A DNA stretch of 64,000 nucleotides from Pseudogemmobacter faecipullorum (GCF_020539525.1 NZ_JACDXX010000002.1:295541-359540); one strand, 5' to 3'; positions 16,345 through 27,040 are shown, counted from the stretch's first letter. Program-made: numbers and translations. The notes: generated from the letters alone by a model not told the origin.

Positions 16345-16946
16345 CCTGCCGCGCCGGTCCAGTGGCCCTTTGCCCGGATCTCGGTTGAAGAGGCGTCATG
16401 CATCGGCAGGGTGACAAAGACCCAGGCAGGGGCTCTGGCCCTGGCAAGGGTCTCGCCGCGTGCAAGGCTTTTTTCGGAATAGATCTGCGCCGCCGGCGAC
16501 AGCCGGGCGCGCAGCCCCGCCCCGGGCCGGGCCAGGATGCCGACCGGCACCTGTTCCATAATGCCGCGCCAGCGGTCCCATTTGTGGAAGCTGGCGAGGT
16601 TATCGGCGCCCATCAGCCAGACGAAATGCACGCCGGGATAAAGCGCGCGCAGCCGGGTGATGGTATCGGCGGTAAACCGGGTGCCAAGCCGGGCCTCCAG
16701 ATCCGTGACCTCGACCCTTGGATCCTGCATCAGCTGCCGCGCCCGGGCGAGGCGGGCCTGCAGAGGGGCAGGCTGGCGCGCCTTCAGCGGATTGCCGGGC
16801 GAAACCAGCCACCAGACCCGGTCAAGCCCGATCCGTTTCAGCGCCTCACGGGTGATATGCACATGGCCCTCATGCGCCGGATCAAAGGATCCGCCGAGCA
16901 GCCCAATGGTCATGCCGCGCGTGGCGAGAGGAAAACCCTGTCTCAT
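16341..16946 (-). CDS. nadD: Nicotinate-nucleotide adenylyltransferase
   Basis: About 201 residues. The nucleotidyltransferase signature [20 protein letters not shown] (GSFDP..H..H) and the [26 protein letters not shown] and H-x-ST-x-IR-like (DASSTEIR) motifs are all present. It adenylates nicotinate mononucleotide in NAD synthesis. I choose ATG 16946 ([11 protein letters not shown]), the customary start in this order; an in-frame TTG at 16976 extends it by ten residues. In many bacteria it neighbours rsfS/proA, but here it stands alone. Confidence 0.92.
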   Translation of the reverse strand: MRQGFPLATRGMTIGLLGGSFDPAHEGHVHITREALKRIGLDRVWWLVSPGNPLKARQPAPLQARLARARQLMQDPRVEVTDLEARLGTRFTADTITRLRALYPGVHFVWLMGADNLASFHKWDRWRGIMEQVPVGILARPGAGLRARLSPAAQIYSEKSLARGETLARARAPAWVFVTLPMHDASSTEIRAKGHWTGAAG

Positions 16947-17683
16947 AGCTTTCGCGCTTAGCTTGTTCTGCGGCAAAGCGGAACGGGGGAGGGGCAGGGC
17001 GGGTCAGATTTTTACCTGAACGGGGCGGGACGGCCCGGAATAAGGCCCGGATGCAGCATAAAGGCCGGGCAAAGCGCTTTGCCGCGTCCCTTGCCCGGGG
17101 AACATGATCGCAGCACGCAGCACGCAGCACGCAGCACGCAGCACGCAGCACGCAGCACGCAGCACGCAGCACGCAGCACGCAGCACGCAGCCGGGCAGGG
17201 GGCTTTCCAGCCTGTTGCTGCTGGCTGTGACCCTGTGCTGTACCTGCCCGGTGATTTTATCTTTTTCGGTCTTTATTATGAAATATATACTACGGCGCTT
17301 TTACGTATATTTTTGCCATATTATGGCTGTCATCCTGGAAGCGGACATCCCTATGATGGCTGCTGCCCGGTAAGGCCGGCCTCGCTTCGCCAGCCTGATC
17401 CGGGTAGCGCAGCCCCCTGATGCGCTGATCACTGGCCGCCCAGAGCGGCGGATCTCAGCCCGCCAGCGCTGCAAAGTGATGCAAGCCCGCGAGAAGTGGC
17501 AAGGCCAGCGGCCCGTTCTGGTGTTCGCACCGGCCTGGCGAACAGAGGCGAAAGACAGGCCGGGGGTTCGCTGCGGGGCAAAGCCCTCAGCCTTCGGCAA
17601 AGCTGCGCCAGTCTTGCCCCCGGGCCTGCGGATCGCTACATGAAGGCCAATCCCTCAAGGAAAACGCATTTTCGGAGCGCCCC
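16947..17683. other. Gene-poor stretch holding a heptanucleotide array and an A+T-rich patch
   Basis: Contains the (GCAGCAC)11 array (17110-17186), then a markedly A+T-rich patch at about 17255-17350 unlike the surrounding DNA, and the promoter and ribosome site of ettA at the right end. Frames reading through the array give only repeat peptides; no real gene was recognised. Confidence 0.5.
17110..17186 (+). repeat. Tandem heptanucleotide array, (GCAGCAC) x 11
   Basis: Eleven exact consecutive units plus a five-base partial unit. A 7-bp unit shifts frame at each repeat, so it is unlikely to be coding. No spacers, therefore not a CRISPR. Confidence 0.95.
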
Positions 17684-19339
<1,656 letters not shown>

Positions 19340-19363
19340 TCCTGATATCGCGGTGAAGACCAG

Positions 19364-19391
19364 ACCCCCGGGCCTTGCCCGGGGGTTTTTC
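19364..19391 (+). terminator. Rho-independent terminator of ettA
   Basis: Nine-bp stem ACCCCCGGG / CCCGGGGGT with loop CCTTG and a T-rich tail (TTTTTCTTT), 24 bases after the stop codon. Confidence 0.92.
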
Positions 19392-19436
19392 TTTGCCCAG
19401 GATCGGCAGGGGCAGAGGGTTTGGGCAGGAGGGCAG

Positions 19437-20441
19437 ATGCGGCTGCAGGGGCTGGTTGCAGGGCTGCTGATCGTGCTCGCGGGCTGTGGCCGCGCCCCGC
19501 CTTCGCTGTCCCCGCCTTCCTTGTTGTCGCCCCCGGGGCCAGAGGAGAGGGTTGTATCGGCAAAGCCGGTTCAGCTGCTCTGGGCGCTGGCGGGGCCGCC
19601 AGCGGCAAAGCCGGTGCGCCGGATCACCTATCTGCTGCCGGGCGCACTTTCGACCTCGGCGATCTTTGGTCCGCTGCGCCAGCCGGTCAGCCCGGACCAT
19701 CTGGTGATGGAATACCGCTTCCCGGGGATGCAGGGGCAGCCGCTCGTGCCCGCGATGCGGATCCATCAGGTCGCGGCGACAATCGCCGCCCATGCGGCGC
19801 GATATCCCGATGCGCGGATCGATATGCTGGCCTTCTCGACCGGCGGTGCCATCGCGCTTGAGGCTGCGGGCAGGCTCGGCCCCGGGCGCCCGGCAAGGCT
19901 GGTGATCCTGTCGGGAGCTACACCCTTCCCGGGGGCCTATGATTCGGCGCTTCGCGGCTCGGTGGCGCTGCTCAGGGCGGCAATCAGCAGCGGCCCGACC
20001 AGTATGCGGGCGGTCTGGACCGAATATTATAAGACCCTGCTTTACGGTTATGGCTGGCGGAATAATCCCGAGATCCGCCGCAAGGCAGAGCAAAGGGCCG
20101 AGGCGGATCGGAACCAACTCACTTTGCCGGTCCGGGGCCGGGGCCGGGCGCAGACCCGTGATCTGCTCGGCTGGCGGCTCTCGGAGGCGGCGCTGGCATC
20201 GGGGGCGGATATTCTGTTCCTGCATGGCGGGGTGGATCCGGTCTTCCCGCTCGCGCGCGCCCGGCGGCTGGCGGACCGGCTCGGCGCAGGGCTCTGCCTT
20301 GTGCCGGGCGGGGGGCATCTTCTGATGACCACCCATCCCGGGATCCTGCGGCGGGCGGGCGATTATCTCGAGGGGCGCTGGCAGGCCGGGGAATGCGCCA
20401 CCGGGCCGCTGCCGGGCCGGGCCGGTGCGCCGGGGAACTGA
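19437..20441 (+). CDS. Lipoprotein with alpha/beta-hydrolase fold
   Basis: About 334 residues starting at ATG 19437, with GGAGGG seven bases upstream. The N-terminus is a lipoprotein signal (lipobox LAGC, MRLQGLVAGLLIVLAGCG), so the protein is probably anchored to the periplasmic face of a membrane. A nucleophile elbow AFSTGG (first Gly of GxSxG is Ala) follows the strand DML, with candidate catalytic Asp in LHGGVDPVFPL and His in VPGGGHLLM. Substrate unknown: a lipase, esterase or peptidase are all possible. It sits alone between the ettA terminator and a small membrane-protein gene. Confidence 0.65.
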   Translation: MRLQGLVAGLLIVLAGCGRAPPSLSPPSLLSPPGPEERVVSAKPVQLLWALAGPPAAKPVRRITYLLPGALSTSAIFGPLRQPVSPDHLVMEYRFPGMQGQPLVPAMRIHQVAATIAAHAARYPDARIDMLAFSTGGAIALEAAGRLGPGRPARLVILSGATPFPGAYDSALRGSVALLRAAISSGPTSMRAVWTEYYKTLLYGYGWRNNPEIRRKAEQRAEADRNQLTLPVRGRGRAQTRDLLGWRLSEAALASGADILFLHGGVDPVFPLARARRLADRLGAGLCLVPGGGHLLMTTHPGILRRAGDYLEGRWQAGECATGPLPGRAGAPGN

Positions 20442-20491
20442 TTGGCCCGCCCCCGCGTTCGCTATGTGACAACAGCGTGAAAGGAGAGGTT

Positions 20492-20569
20492 ATGAAAGGC
20501 ATTCTGGCCTGGCTGATCGGCATCCCGATCCCGATTATTATCATTCTGTATTTTCTGGACGTTTTCTGA
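20492..20569 (+). CDS. 25-residue membrane miniprotein
   Basis: Begins MKGILAWLIGIPIPIIIILY and ends FLDVF. A strong ribosome site (AAAGGAGAGG) lies six bases before the ATG. One transmembrane helix interrupted by a Pro-Ile-Pro motif. It stands alone, about 50 bases after the lipoprotein hydrolase. I know of similar Rhodobacteraceae hypothetical proteins from general experience but cannot search here. Function unknown. Confidence 0.6.
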   Translation: MKGILAWLIGIPIPIIIILYFLDVF

Positions 20570-20794
20570 CGAGACGCGGGCGGAGAGGGGGCTTCTGGTG
20601 GTAAGCACCGGCCCTGCGCCCTTGTCCGATCAGGCCGGGCCGCTGACAGCTGTCCGGGCGCAGTATCTGCGCTGATATGACGCCTTGTGATGCTGTGTTG
20701 CATCTGACTGCGGGTTTCGCTGCGTGACCCTGAAACGGCCTTATTTCAGCCCAATTGCGCCTCAACTCTGGGGCGAAGAAACGGAGGGCGGCAT

Positions 20795-20980
20795 ATGGCG
20801 GTGATCACGGTTCTGCTTGGCGGAATTTTTGGCATGCTCGCGGGGCTGGTGTCCCTGGTCATTGGACAAGGGCTGCTTTTCGCCTTGCTGATCTGGTTCG
20901 CAGCCGGGATGGCATTGCCGCTGATGGTGGTTCTGGTCAGCTTTATACCGCGCCGCGCCCTGGTTAAGCTCCGCGCCTGA
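20795..20980 (+). CDS. Small membrane protein, 61 residues, unknown
   Basis: Opens MAVITVLLGGIFGMLAGLVS and forms two hydrophobic helices separated by a short turn around residues 36-39, ending in a basic tail (RRALVKLRA). Ribosome site GGAGGG precedes ATG 20795. It lies alone upstream of the cold-shock gene. No domain recognised. Two-helix topology with a positively charged C-terminus suggests an inner-membrane protein with that tail in the cytoplasm. Confidence 0.6.
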   Translation: MAVITVLLGGIFGMLAGLVSLVIGQGLLFALLIWFAAGMALPLMVVLVSFIPRRALVKLRA

Positions 20981-21286
20981 CGCCGTTGCAGCTGTCGCAT
21001 TCAGCGGTTGTGCCGGCACTTCGGGACATAACCTGATGCGGTTGCAAGGGGCTGACGCAGGGGAAGCCATACCCGGTTTCCCTGTGAATAAGCTAAGTTT
21101 CTGATGCGGAAAACCCTTGTTTCATTGGTGAATACTTGCCAGAACGCGATTTTTGCGGCATATAACCAAATGCGAGTTATCTTCTTTCGACCTGTCTCCG
21201 TGTCCCGGCCGCAGTTCTCGACCAAAAGCTGACGAGCCAGTCCGTCGCATATCGCGGGCGGAAAACACGATCAGGAGTTCCTCACG
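20981..21286. other. Leader/promoter region of the cold-shock gene
   Basis: A 306-base gap. Its right half holds a possible promoter (listed separately) and a 5' untranslated leader of over 100 bases, as is usual for cspA-type genes where the leader mediates temperature control. No separate gene seen. Confidence 0.4.
21136..21166 (+). promoter_or_regulatory. Possible sigma-70 promoter of the cold-shock gene
   Basis: TTGCCA at 21136-21141 and TATAAC at 21161-21166 with 19 bases between them (CATATA two bases earlier would give 17). Leaves a leader of about 115 bases. Weak evidence. Confidence 0.35.
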
Positions 21287-21493
21287 ATGGCTAAGGGCAC
21301 CGTGAAATGGTTCAACGAAACCAAAGGCTACGGCTTCATCGCCCCGGAAGGCGGCAAGAAAGACGTTTTCGTGCACATCACCGCGCTTGAGCGCGCTGGC
21401 CTGCGCAGCCTGAAAGATGGCCAGCCGGTCACTTTCGATATCGAAGCTGGTCGTGACGGCCGCGAATCGGCAACCAATCTTTCGCTGGCCTGA
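21287..21493 (+). CDS. Cold-shock protein (CspA family)
   Basis: A 68-residue single-domain nucleic-acid-binding protein. RNP1 (KGYGFIAPE) and RNP2 (DVFVHITAL) motifs follow the canonical start MAKGTVKWFNETKGYGFI. It acts as an RNA chaperone. Ribosome site GGAG precedes ATG 21287 and a strong terminator follows, so it is monocistronic. Whether this paralogue is cold-induced cannot be told from sequence. Confidence 0.95.
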   Translation: MAKGTVKWFNETKGYGFIAPEGGKKDVFVHITALERAGLRSLKDGQPVTFDIEAGRDGRESATNLSLA

Positions 21494-21527
21494 GCTGACA
21501 GAGCCTAGCAGTTGCTATGCCTTTCTG

Positions 21528-21564
21528 AAGGGCGGTCCTGACAGGGGGCCGCCCTTTGCTTTTT
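21528..21564 (+). terminator. Rho-independent terminator of the cold-shock gene
   Basis: Stem AAGGGCGG / CCGCCCTT enclosing 13 bases, followed by a T-rich tail (TTGCTTTTTG). Confidence 0.85.
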
Positions 21565-21684
21565 GCCGGATGCCGCCGGTACCATATAAGCTTTGGCTCA
21601 GCGGCGTTTTGCGACCTCGGGTGTCGGGGCTGGCGCTTGTGCGGTAAGGTGAGCCCGCTATCCTTTCCCGAGTTGCGACGGAGA

Positions 21685-22650
21685 ATGGATCTGGACCGGC
21701 CCGATTATACTCAGTGGCTCGACCCTGCCGTGCGGGCTTTCATCGCCCGGACCGGGCGCTTTTATCCGCCGGAAACTGCAGATTTTCCGATCCCGGAACA
21801 GCGCCGTATCTATGATGCGATGTGTGCCGGTTTTGAGCATCCGCATCCGCCCGGGCTGCAGGTCAGTGATCATACCCTCGCGGCTGTGCCCTGCCGCAGT
21901 TACCGCCCGGCAGAGCCGGGGGCGGATGTGCAGCTGGTCTATGCGCATGGCGGCGGTTTTGTTGTCGGCGGGCTGCAGTCACATGACGGGATCTGTGCCG
22001 AGATTGCGGCACAGAGCGGCTGCGCGCTGACCTCGGTCGATTACCGCCTTTCGCCTGAACATCCGCATCCGGCGGCGCTGGAGGATCTGCTGGCGGTGAT
22101 TGCGGCGCTGCCGGGCGATCTGGTGCTGATCGGCGACAGTGCCGGGGGCAATCTGGTGGCTGCGGCCTGCCACCGGCTGCGCGACCCCAGGCTGCGCGGC
22201 CAGGTGCTGATCTACCCGTCTTTGGGCCGCGACCGGGGCGAGGGCAGCTATATCCGCCATGCCCATGCGCCGATGCTGACCCGGGCCGATCTGCAGTTCT
22301 ACGCCGCGATCCGCCATGGCGGCCAGCGACCCGACAGGGGGCATCCGGATTTTGAGCCCTTGTCGGACCGCGATTTCAGCGGCCTGCCAAAGACCCTGGC
22401 CTTTGCCGCTGAATGCGACCCGCTGGCCGATGATCCCTTTCTCTATGCAGCGGCGATCCGGGCGGCAGGCGGGCAGGCGCTGGCGCTCTGCGACCGGGGG
22501 CTGGTGCATGGCTGGCTGCGCGCGCGCCATGACGCGCCACGCGCGGCTGCGGCATTTCACAGAATAATCAAGGGCATCGCCGCGCTGGCGCGCGACGAAT
22601 GGCCAGACATGGAGGGTGAATATGAACAAATACAGCAATCTGACCCATGA
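21685..22650 (+). CDS. Alpha/beta hydrolase, hormone-sensitive-lipase (GDXG) family
   Basis: About 321 residues from ATG 21685. Oxyanion motif YAHGGGFVVGG, nucleophile IGDSAGGNL, acid residue region AAECDPLADD and catalytic His in LVHGWLRA give the complete HSL-family triad. It would hydrolyse short-chain esters or amides in the cytoplasm. The next gene, a class II aldolase, starts inside its last 29 bases, so the two are translationally coupled and may act on one substrate (for example ester hydrolysis followed by retro-aldol cleavage or decarboxylation). An upstream in-frame extension to 21556 overlaps the csp terminator and is unlikely. Confidence 0.82.
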   Translation: MDLDRPDYTQWLDPAVRAFIARTGRFYPPETADFPIPEQRRIYDAMCAGFEHPHPPGLQVSDHTLAAVPCRSYRPAEPGADVQLVYAHGGGFVVGGLQSHDGICAEIAAQSGCALTSVDYRLSPEHPHPAALEDLLAVIAALPGDLVLIGDSAGGNLVAAACHRLRDPRLRGQVLIYPSLGRDRGEGSYIRHAHAPMLTRADLQFYAAIRHGGQRPDRGHPDFEPLSDRDFSGLPKTLAFAAECDPLADDPFLYAAAIRAAGGQALALCDRGLVHGWLRARHDAPRAAAAFHRIIKGIAALARDEWPDMEGEYEQIQQSDP

Positions 22651-23368
22651 GGCCGAGCGCTGCGATCTGGCGGCGATTTTCCGCGAGGCCGCCCGGCTGA
22701 AGATGAATGAGGCGGTGGCCAATCACTTCTCGCTGGCGGTGAATGAAAGCGGCACGCGGTTTCTGATCAATCCGAATGGCCGGCATTTCTCGCGCATCAC
22801 CGCCAGTTCGCTGATCGAGATCGACGCCAATGATGCCGAAACGATGAACCGCCCCGATGCGCCGGACCCGACCGCCTGGGGGTTGCATGGCTCGATCCAT
22901 CGCGCGGTGCCACATGCGCGCTGCATCCTGCATGTGCATTCGACCTTTGCCACCGTACTGGCGGCGCTTGAGGACAGCCGTCTGCCGGCCATCGATCAGA
23001 ATTCGGCGATGTTTTACAATCGCCAGGTGGTGGATGGCCATTACGGCGGCATGGCCTTTGAGGAAGAGGGGGCGCGCTGCGCCTCGATGCTGTCGGATCC
23101 GAAGATCCATACCATGATCATGGGCAATCACGGCGTGCTGGTGATCGGTGCCAGCGTGGCCGAGGCCTTTAACCGGCTCTATTATTTCGAACGCGCCGCC
23201 GAGACCTATATCCGGGCTTTGTCGACCGGGATGAAGCTGCGGCATATGTCGGATGCGGTGGCCGAGAAAACCGCGCGTGAATGGGAGGAATATCCCGGCG
23301 GCGCGATCTGCTATCTGCGCGAGATCCGGGCGATCCTCGATGTCGAAGAGCCTGATTACGCCCATTAA
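22622..23368 (+). CDS. Class II aldolase/adducin family protein
   Basis: A 248-residue zinc-dependent class II aldolase-fold protein (related to fuculose-phosphate aldolase, ribulose-phosphate epimerase and adducin head). Zinc ligands are visible in CILHVHSTFATVLAAL (HxH) and in the later MGNHGVLVIGASVAEAF. Start ATG 22622 has GGAGGG five bases before it. It overlaps the preceding hydrolase gene by 29 bases and is followed by a 12-bp hairpin terminator. Proteins of this clade with adducin-like ends often lack a known substrate; no sugar-phosphate context is seen here. Confidence 0.85.
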   Translation: MNKYSNLTHEAERCDLAAIFREAARLKMNEAVANHFSLAVNESGTRFLINPNGRHFSRITASSLIEIDANDAETMNRPDAPDPTAWGLHGSIHRAVPHARCILHVHSTFATVLAALEDSRLPAIDQNSAMFYNRQVVDGHYGGMAFEEEGARCASMLSDPKIHTMIMGNHGVLVIGASVAEAFNRLYYFERAAETYIRALSTGMKLRHMSDAVAEKTAREWEEYPGGAICYLREIRAILDVEEPDYAH

Positions 23369-23377
23369 GGCTGAAAC

Positions 23378-23416
23378 GCCCGCGCGCCGGACCTGCTTCG
23401 GCGCGCGGGCCGCTTT
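23378..23416 (+). terminator. Hairpin terminator after the aldolase gene
   Basis: Perfect 12-bp stem GCCCGCGCGCCG / CGGCGCGCGGGC with a 9-base loop, followed by a short pyrimidine-rich tail (CGCTTTCTC). Ten bases after the stop codon. Confidence 0.7.
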
Positions 23417-23622
23417 CTCACATGCTCAGGAAGCTTTCGTTTTCCTCATTCCGGACTGATCCCCCTATCCGCTGGGTCTCAGGGTCGAGAGGGCGCAGCC
23501 CAGCCGGTCCCCGGCCGCGCCCGCCCGTCAGGCTATGCGAGGCCAGCAAGCGGCCTCCGCCAAAGCCCTGGTCACAGCCGGGGCCTTTTTTGAAATTTCA
23601 GGCGGAGAAAAGCGAGGGCGGG

Positions 23623-25269
23623 TTAATTCCCCGCCCCCTCCATCCGGCGCCCTGCCAGCACCTGTTCCAGCCAGCCCAGCCGCATCTCGGGCACCGAGGA
23701 GAGCAAGAGATCGGTATAATCATCATAGGGCGGTTCCAGCACATCGGCTTTCTGGCCGTAGCGCACCACCCCGCCCCGGTACATGACCGCGATCTTATCC
23801 GAAATCGCGCGCACCGTCGCCAGATCATGGGTGATGAACAGATAGGCCATCTGGGTTTCGGCCTGCAGGTTCAGCAGCAGTTTCAGAATGCCATCAGCCA
23901 CCAGCGGGTCGAGCGCCGAGGTGACTTCATCGCAGATGATCAGCTTTGGCCTGGCCGCCAGCGCCCGGGCGATGCAGACCCGCTGTTTTTGCCCGCCCGA
24001 AAGTTCGGCCGGATAGCGATCGGCAAAGCCTTTGCCCATTTCGATCTGATCGAGCAATTCCTGGATGCGCTGATCGCGCGCTTTGCCCTTCAGGCCGAAA
24101 TAGAATTCCAGCGGCCGTCCGATGATGGTTGCCACGGTCTGGCGCGGGTTCATCGCCGTATCGGCCATCTGATAGATCATCTGGATCTCGCGCAGATCCT
24201 GGGGTTTGCGGCTTTTGAAATCGGTGGAAAGCACCCGCCCGTCAAAGCTGATCCGCCCCTTTGAGGGCGGCAAAAGCCCGGTAATGGCGCGGGCGAGGGT
24301 GGATTTGCCCGAGCCGCTTTCGCCCACCACCGCCAGCGTCTGCCCGGCAGGCAGATCGATACAGATGTTCTTCAGCACGTCAAAACTCGTGCCACGATAG
24401 CGTGCGGTGACATTCTCGATTTTCAGAACCGGGGGTGCCGGATCTTTGCCCGCATGTTCAAGGCCGCGCACCGAGACCAGCGCCCTGGTATATTCCTCAC
24501 GCGGATGATTGATGATCTGATCGGTGCTGCCCAGCTCGACCTGGCGGCCATGGCGCAGAACCATGATCTGATCCGCGACCTGTGCCACCACGGCAAGATC
24601 ATGGGTGATATAGAGCGCGGCCACGCCGGTATCGCGGATTGCCTCTTTGATCGCTGCCAGCACCTCGATCTGGGTGGTCACGTCGAGGGCGGTGGTCGGC
24701 TCGTCAAACACCACCAGATCGGGTTTCGGACAAAGCGCCATTGCCGTCATCGCGCGCTGCAGCTGCCCGCCCGAGACCTGATGCGGATAGCGCTGGCCGA
24801 AGGTCTCGGGGCTGGGCAGGCCCAGCTTGCGAAACAGCGAGACAGCGCGGGCCTCTGCCTCGGCGCGCGACATAAGCCTATGCGACAGCGCCGTCTCGAT
24901 CACCTGATCCATCAGCCGTTTCGACGGGTTGAACGAGGCAGCCGCCGACTGGCTGACATAGGTCACCTCGCGGCCGCGGATCCGGCGCAGGCTGGCGGCA
25001 GAGGCTTTGCGGATCTCGCGGCCGTTCAGCACGATCTCACCGCCGCTCAGCCGCACACCGCCACGGCCATAAGACATAGAGGACAGGCCGATGGTCGATT
25101 TTCCGGCGCCGGATTCGCCGATCAGCCCCATGACCTGGCCCTTTTCCAGCACCAGATCGACGCCATGCACCAGGGTGATGTCTCTGGGCTTTTCGCCCGG
25201 CGGGTAGGATGTGGCCTCAATCACCAGGCCACGGATCTCCAGCAGGGGGTTTGTTTTCTCAGCCACCAC
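23623..25269 (-). CDS. Peptide/opine-type ABC transporter, fused double ATPase (DppD-DppF)
   Basis: A 548-residue protein with two complete nucleotide-binding domains in one chain: Walker A GESGAGKSTIGL and [13 protein letters not shown], signatures VSGGQLQRAMTAM and LSGGQKQRVCIAR, and Walker B motifs around VVFDEPTTALD and IICDEVTSALD. The family normally uses two proteins; the fused form is common in alphaproteobacteria. GTG start at 25269 with AAAGGAGG before it. Fourth gene of an operon (binding protein, two permeases, ATPase) transcribed leftward and divergent from choline-sulfatase. Confidence 0.92.
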   Translation of the reverse strand: MVAEKTNPLLEIRGLVIEATSYPPGEKPRDITLVHGVDLVLEKGQVMGLIGESGAGKSTIGLSSMSYGRGGVRLSGGEIVLNGREIRKASAASLRRIRGREVTYVSQSAAASFNPSKRLMDQVIETALSHRLMSRAEAEARAVSLFRKLGLPSPETFGQRYPHQVSGGQLQRAMTAMALCPKPDLVVFDEPTTALDVTTQIEVLAAIKEAIRDTGVAALYITHDLAVVAQVADQIMVLRHGRQVELGSTDQIINHPREEYTRALVSVRGLEHAGKDPAPPVLKIENVTARYRGTSFDVLKNICIDLPAGQTLAVVGESGSGKSTLARAITGLLPPSKGRISFDGRVLSTDFKSRKPQDLREIQMIYQMADTAMNPRQTVATIIGRPLEFYFGLKGKARDQRIQELLDQIEMGKGFADRYPAELSGGQKQRVCIARALAARPKLIICDEVTSALDPLVADGILKLLLNLQAETQMAYLFITHDLATVRAISDKIAVMYRGGVVRYGQKADVLEPPYDDYTDLLLSSVPEMRLGWLEQVLAGRRMEGAGN

Positions 25270-26077
25270 GGCCTCCTTTCAGGCTCGAGGTGCGCGAAAG
25301 CACCCAGTCGGCCACCAGGTTCACCGAAATCGCCAGCAGCGCGATGGCGGCGGCCGGCACCAGCGCCGCGGCCTTGCCATAGGTGAGCCCGTCCTTGTTT
25401 TCCTTCACCATGCCGCCCCAGTCCGCCAGCGGCGGCTGTACGCCCAGCCCGAGGAAGGACAGGGTCGAGATGAAGAGCACGGCAAAGATGAAACGCAGGC
25501 CGAACTCAGCGACCAGAGGTGACAGGGAGTTGGGCAGGATCTCGCGGAAGATCACCCAGCCCTGCTTTTCACCGCGCAGCTTTGCGGCCTCGACATATTC
25601 CATCACCGCAATATCCATCGCCACGGCGCGGGCGAGACGGAAGACGCGGGTGGAATCGAGCACCCCCATCACCACGATCAGCACGCCGAGGTTAAGCGGC
25701 AGCACCGACAGCATGACCAGAGCCACGATCAGCGAGGGGATCGCCATCATCAGATCGCAGATCCGGCTGAGGATCTGATCGGCCCAGCCCCCCTGCACTG
25801 CGGCAAGAAAACCAAAGAAGGCCCCCATTGAGAAGGACAGGACCGAGGCGGCGAGGGCCACGAAAATGGTGATCTGCCCGCCATAGATCAGCCGCGAGAA
25901 GATGTCGCGGCCAATGGAATCGGTGCCCAGCCAGTGGCTGGCCGAGGGGCTTTCCCAGACCCCGCCGAGAATGGCGTCGAGGGGATAGGGCGCGATGACA
26001 TCGGCCAGGGCGGCGGCAAGGATGAAGCCTGCGGTCAGCACCATGCCGAACAGGGCGGAAAACGGGATCCTGCTCAT
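25259..26077 (-). CDS. Peptide/opine-type ABC transporter permease (DppC type)
   Basis: A 272-residue permease with about six transmembrane segments; the EAA loop EYVEAAKLRGEKQGWVIFRE and the conserved LGTDSIGRDIFSRLIYG near the N-terminus identify the DppC type. Its end overlaps the start of the ATPase by 11 bases and its start overlaps the preceding permease by four, so expression is tightly coupled. Substrate undetermined; see the binding protein. Confidence 0.92.
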   Translation of the reverse strand: MSRIPFSALFGMVLTAGFILAAALADVIAPYPLDAILGGVWESPSASHWLGTDSIGRDIFSRLIYGGQITIFVALAASVLSFSMGAFFGFLAAVQGGWADQILSRICDLMMAIPSLIVALVMLSVLPLNLGVLIVVMGVLDSTRVFRLARAVAMDIAVMEYVEAAKLRGEKQGWVIFREILPNSLSPLVAEFGLRFIFAVLFISTLSFLGLGVQPPLADWGGMVKENKDGLTYGKAAALVPAAAIALLAISVNLVADWVLSRTSSLKGGRGG

Positions 26078-27030
26078 TTCGGATGCCTCAGCCGCGGATT
26101 GGCCAGGATGGCGGTGATATCGGCGATGATATTGAGGCTGATATAGACAGCAGCAAAGATCAGCCCCACGGCCTGCACCACCGGCAGATCGCGTTTGGTC
26201 ACATGGTCGACCAGATACTGGCCAAGGGCGTTATAGGAGAAGACCACCTCCACCACGACCACACCGACCACCAGATAGGCAAGGTTGATGGCAACGACGG
26301 AAATCACCGGCGCGATGGCATTCGGGAAGGCATGTTTCCAGATGATGGTCATCGGCGACAGGCCCTTCAGCTCGGCGGTCTCAATATAGGCAGATTGCAT
26401 CACATTCAGAATGGCGGCCCGGGTCATGCGCATCATATGCGCCAGCACCACCATCACGAGGACGATGACCGGCAGAGCCACAGCCTGCAGCTTCGCCCAG
26501 AAGCTCATGCCCGGAAAGACCATGGCGACGGGCTGGAAGACCGGGAAGACGATGGTCAGCAGATAGATCACGAAATAGGCGGCGACGAATTCCGGCAGGC
26601 TGATCGTGGTCAGGGTGATGCCCGAGATCAGCTTATCGGGCCAGCGCCCGGCATAGCGGGCCGCCACCGCGCCCAGCACCAGGGCCAGCGGCACGGCAAT
26701 CATCGCGGCGCAGCCGGCGAGGAACAGCGTATTGCCCAGCCTCTGGCCGATTGCCTGGGTGATATCGACGCCATTGGTCAGCGCCTTGCCCAGATCGCCG
26801 GTCATCACGCCGCCTAGCCAGTTGAAATATCGCGTCAGGGCCGGCTGATCGAGCCCCATCTGGGCGCGCAGATTTTCCAGCGCCTGAGGGGTGGCACTCT
26901 GGCCGAGGATGGCCTGGGCGGTATCGCCCGGCAAAGCCTCAACCCCGAGAAAGATCACCGCTGAAACCGCCAACAGTAACAGCAGGCCCAGCGCGATGCG
27001 CTGGACCAGAAGAAAGATTACAGGATGCAC
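26074..27030 (-). CDS. Peptide/opine-type ABC transporter permease (DppB type)
   Basis: A 318-residue permease. N-terminal MHPVIFLLVQRIALGLLLLL, the PGDTAQAILG motif and the IETAELKGLSPMTIIWKHAF EAA loop are typical of DppB. GTG start at 27030 with GAGGT upstream. It sits 10 bases after the stop codon of the binding protein, completing the importer. Confidence 0.92.
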   Translation of the reverse strand: MHPVIFLLVQRIALGLLLLLAVSAVIFLGVEALPGDTAQAILGQSATPQALENLRAQMGLDQPALTRYFNWLGGVMTGDLGKALTNGVDITQAIGQRLGNTLFLAGCAAMIAVPLALVLGAVAARYAGRWPDKLISGITLTTISLPEFVAAYFVIYLLTIVFPVFQPVAMVFPGMSFWAKLQAVALPVIVLVMVVLAHMMRMTRAAILNVMQSAYIETAELKGLSPMTIIWKHAFPNAIAPVISVVAINLAYLVVGVVVVEVVFSYNALGQYLVDHVTKRDLPVVQAVGLIFAAVYISLNIIADITAILANPRLRHPK

Positions 27031-27040
27031 GTTGCTGACC

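Noticed and set aside
17110..17186. Possible CRISPR array
   Set aside because: The units are contiguous with no spacers, are only 7 bases long, and no cas gene occurs in the window.
17104..17373. 89-codon frame running through the (GCAGCAC) array into a hydrophobic stretch
   Set aside because: A 7-bp unit is open in every frame, giving a low-complexity peptide, and no ribosome site is present. The hydrophobic part comes from the A+T-rich patch.
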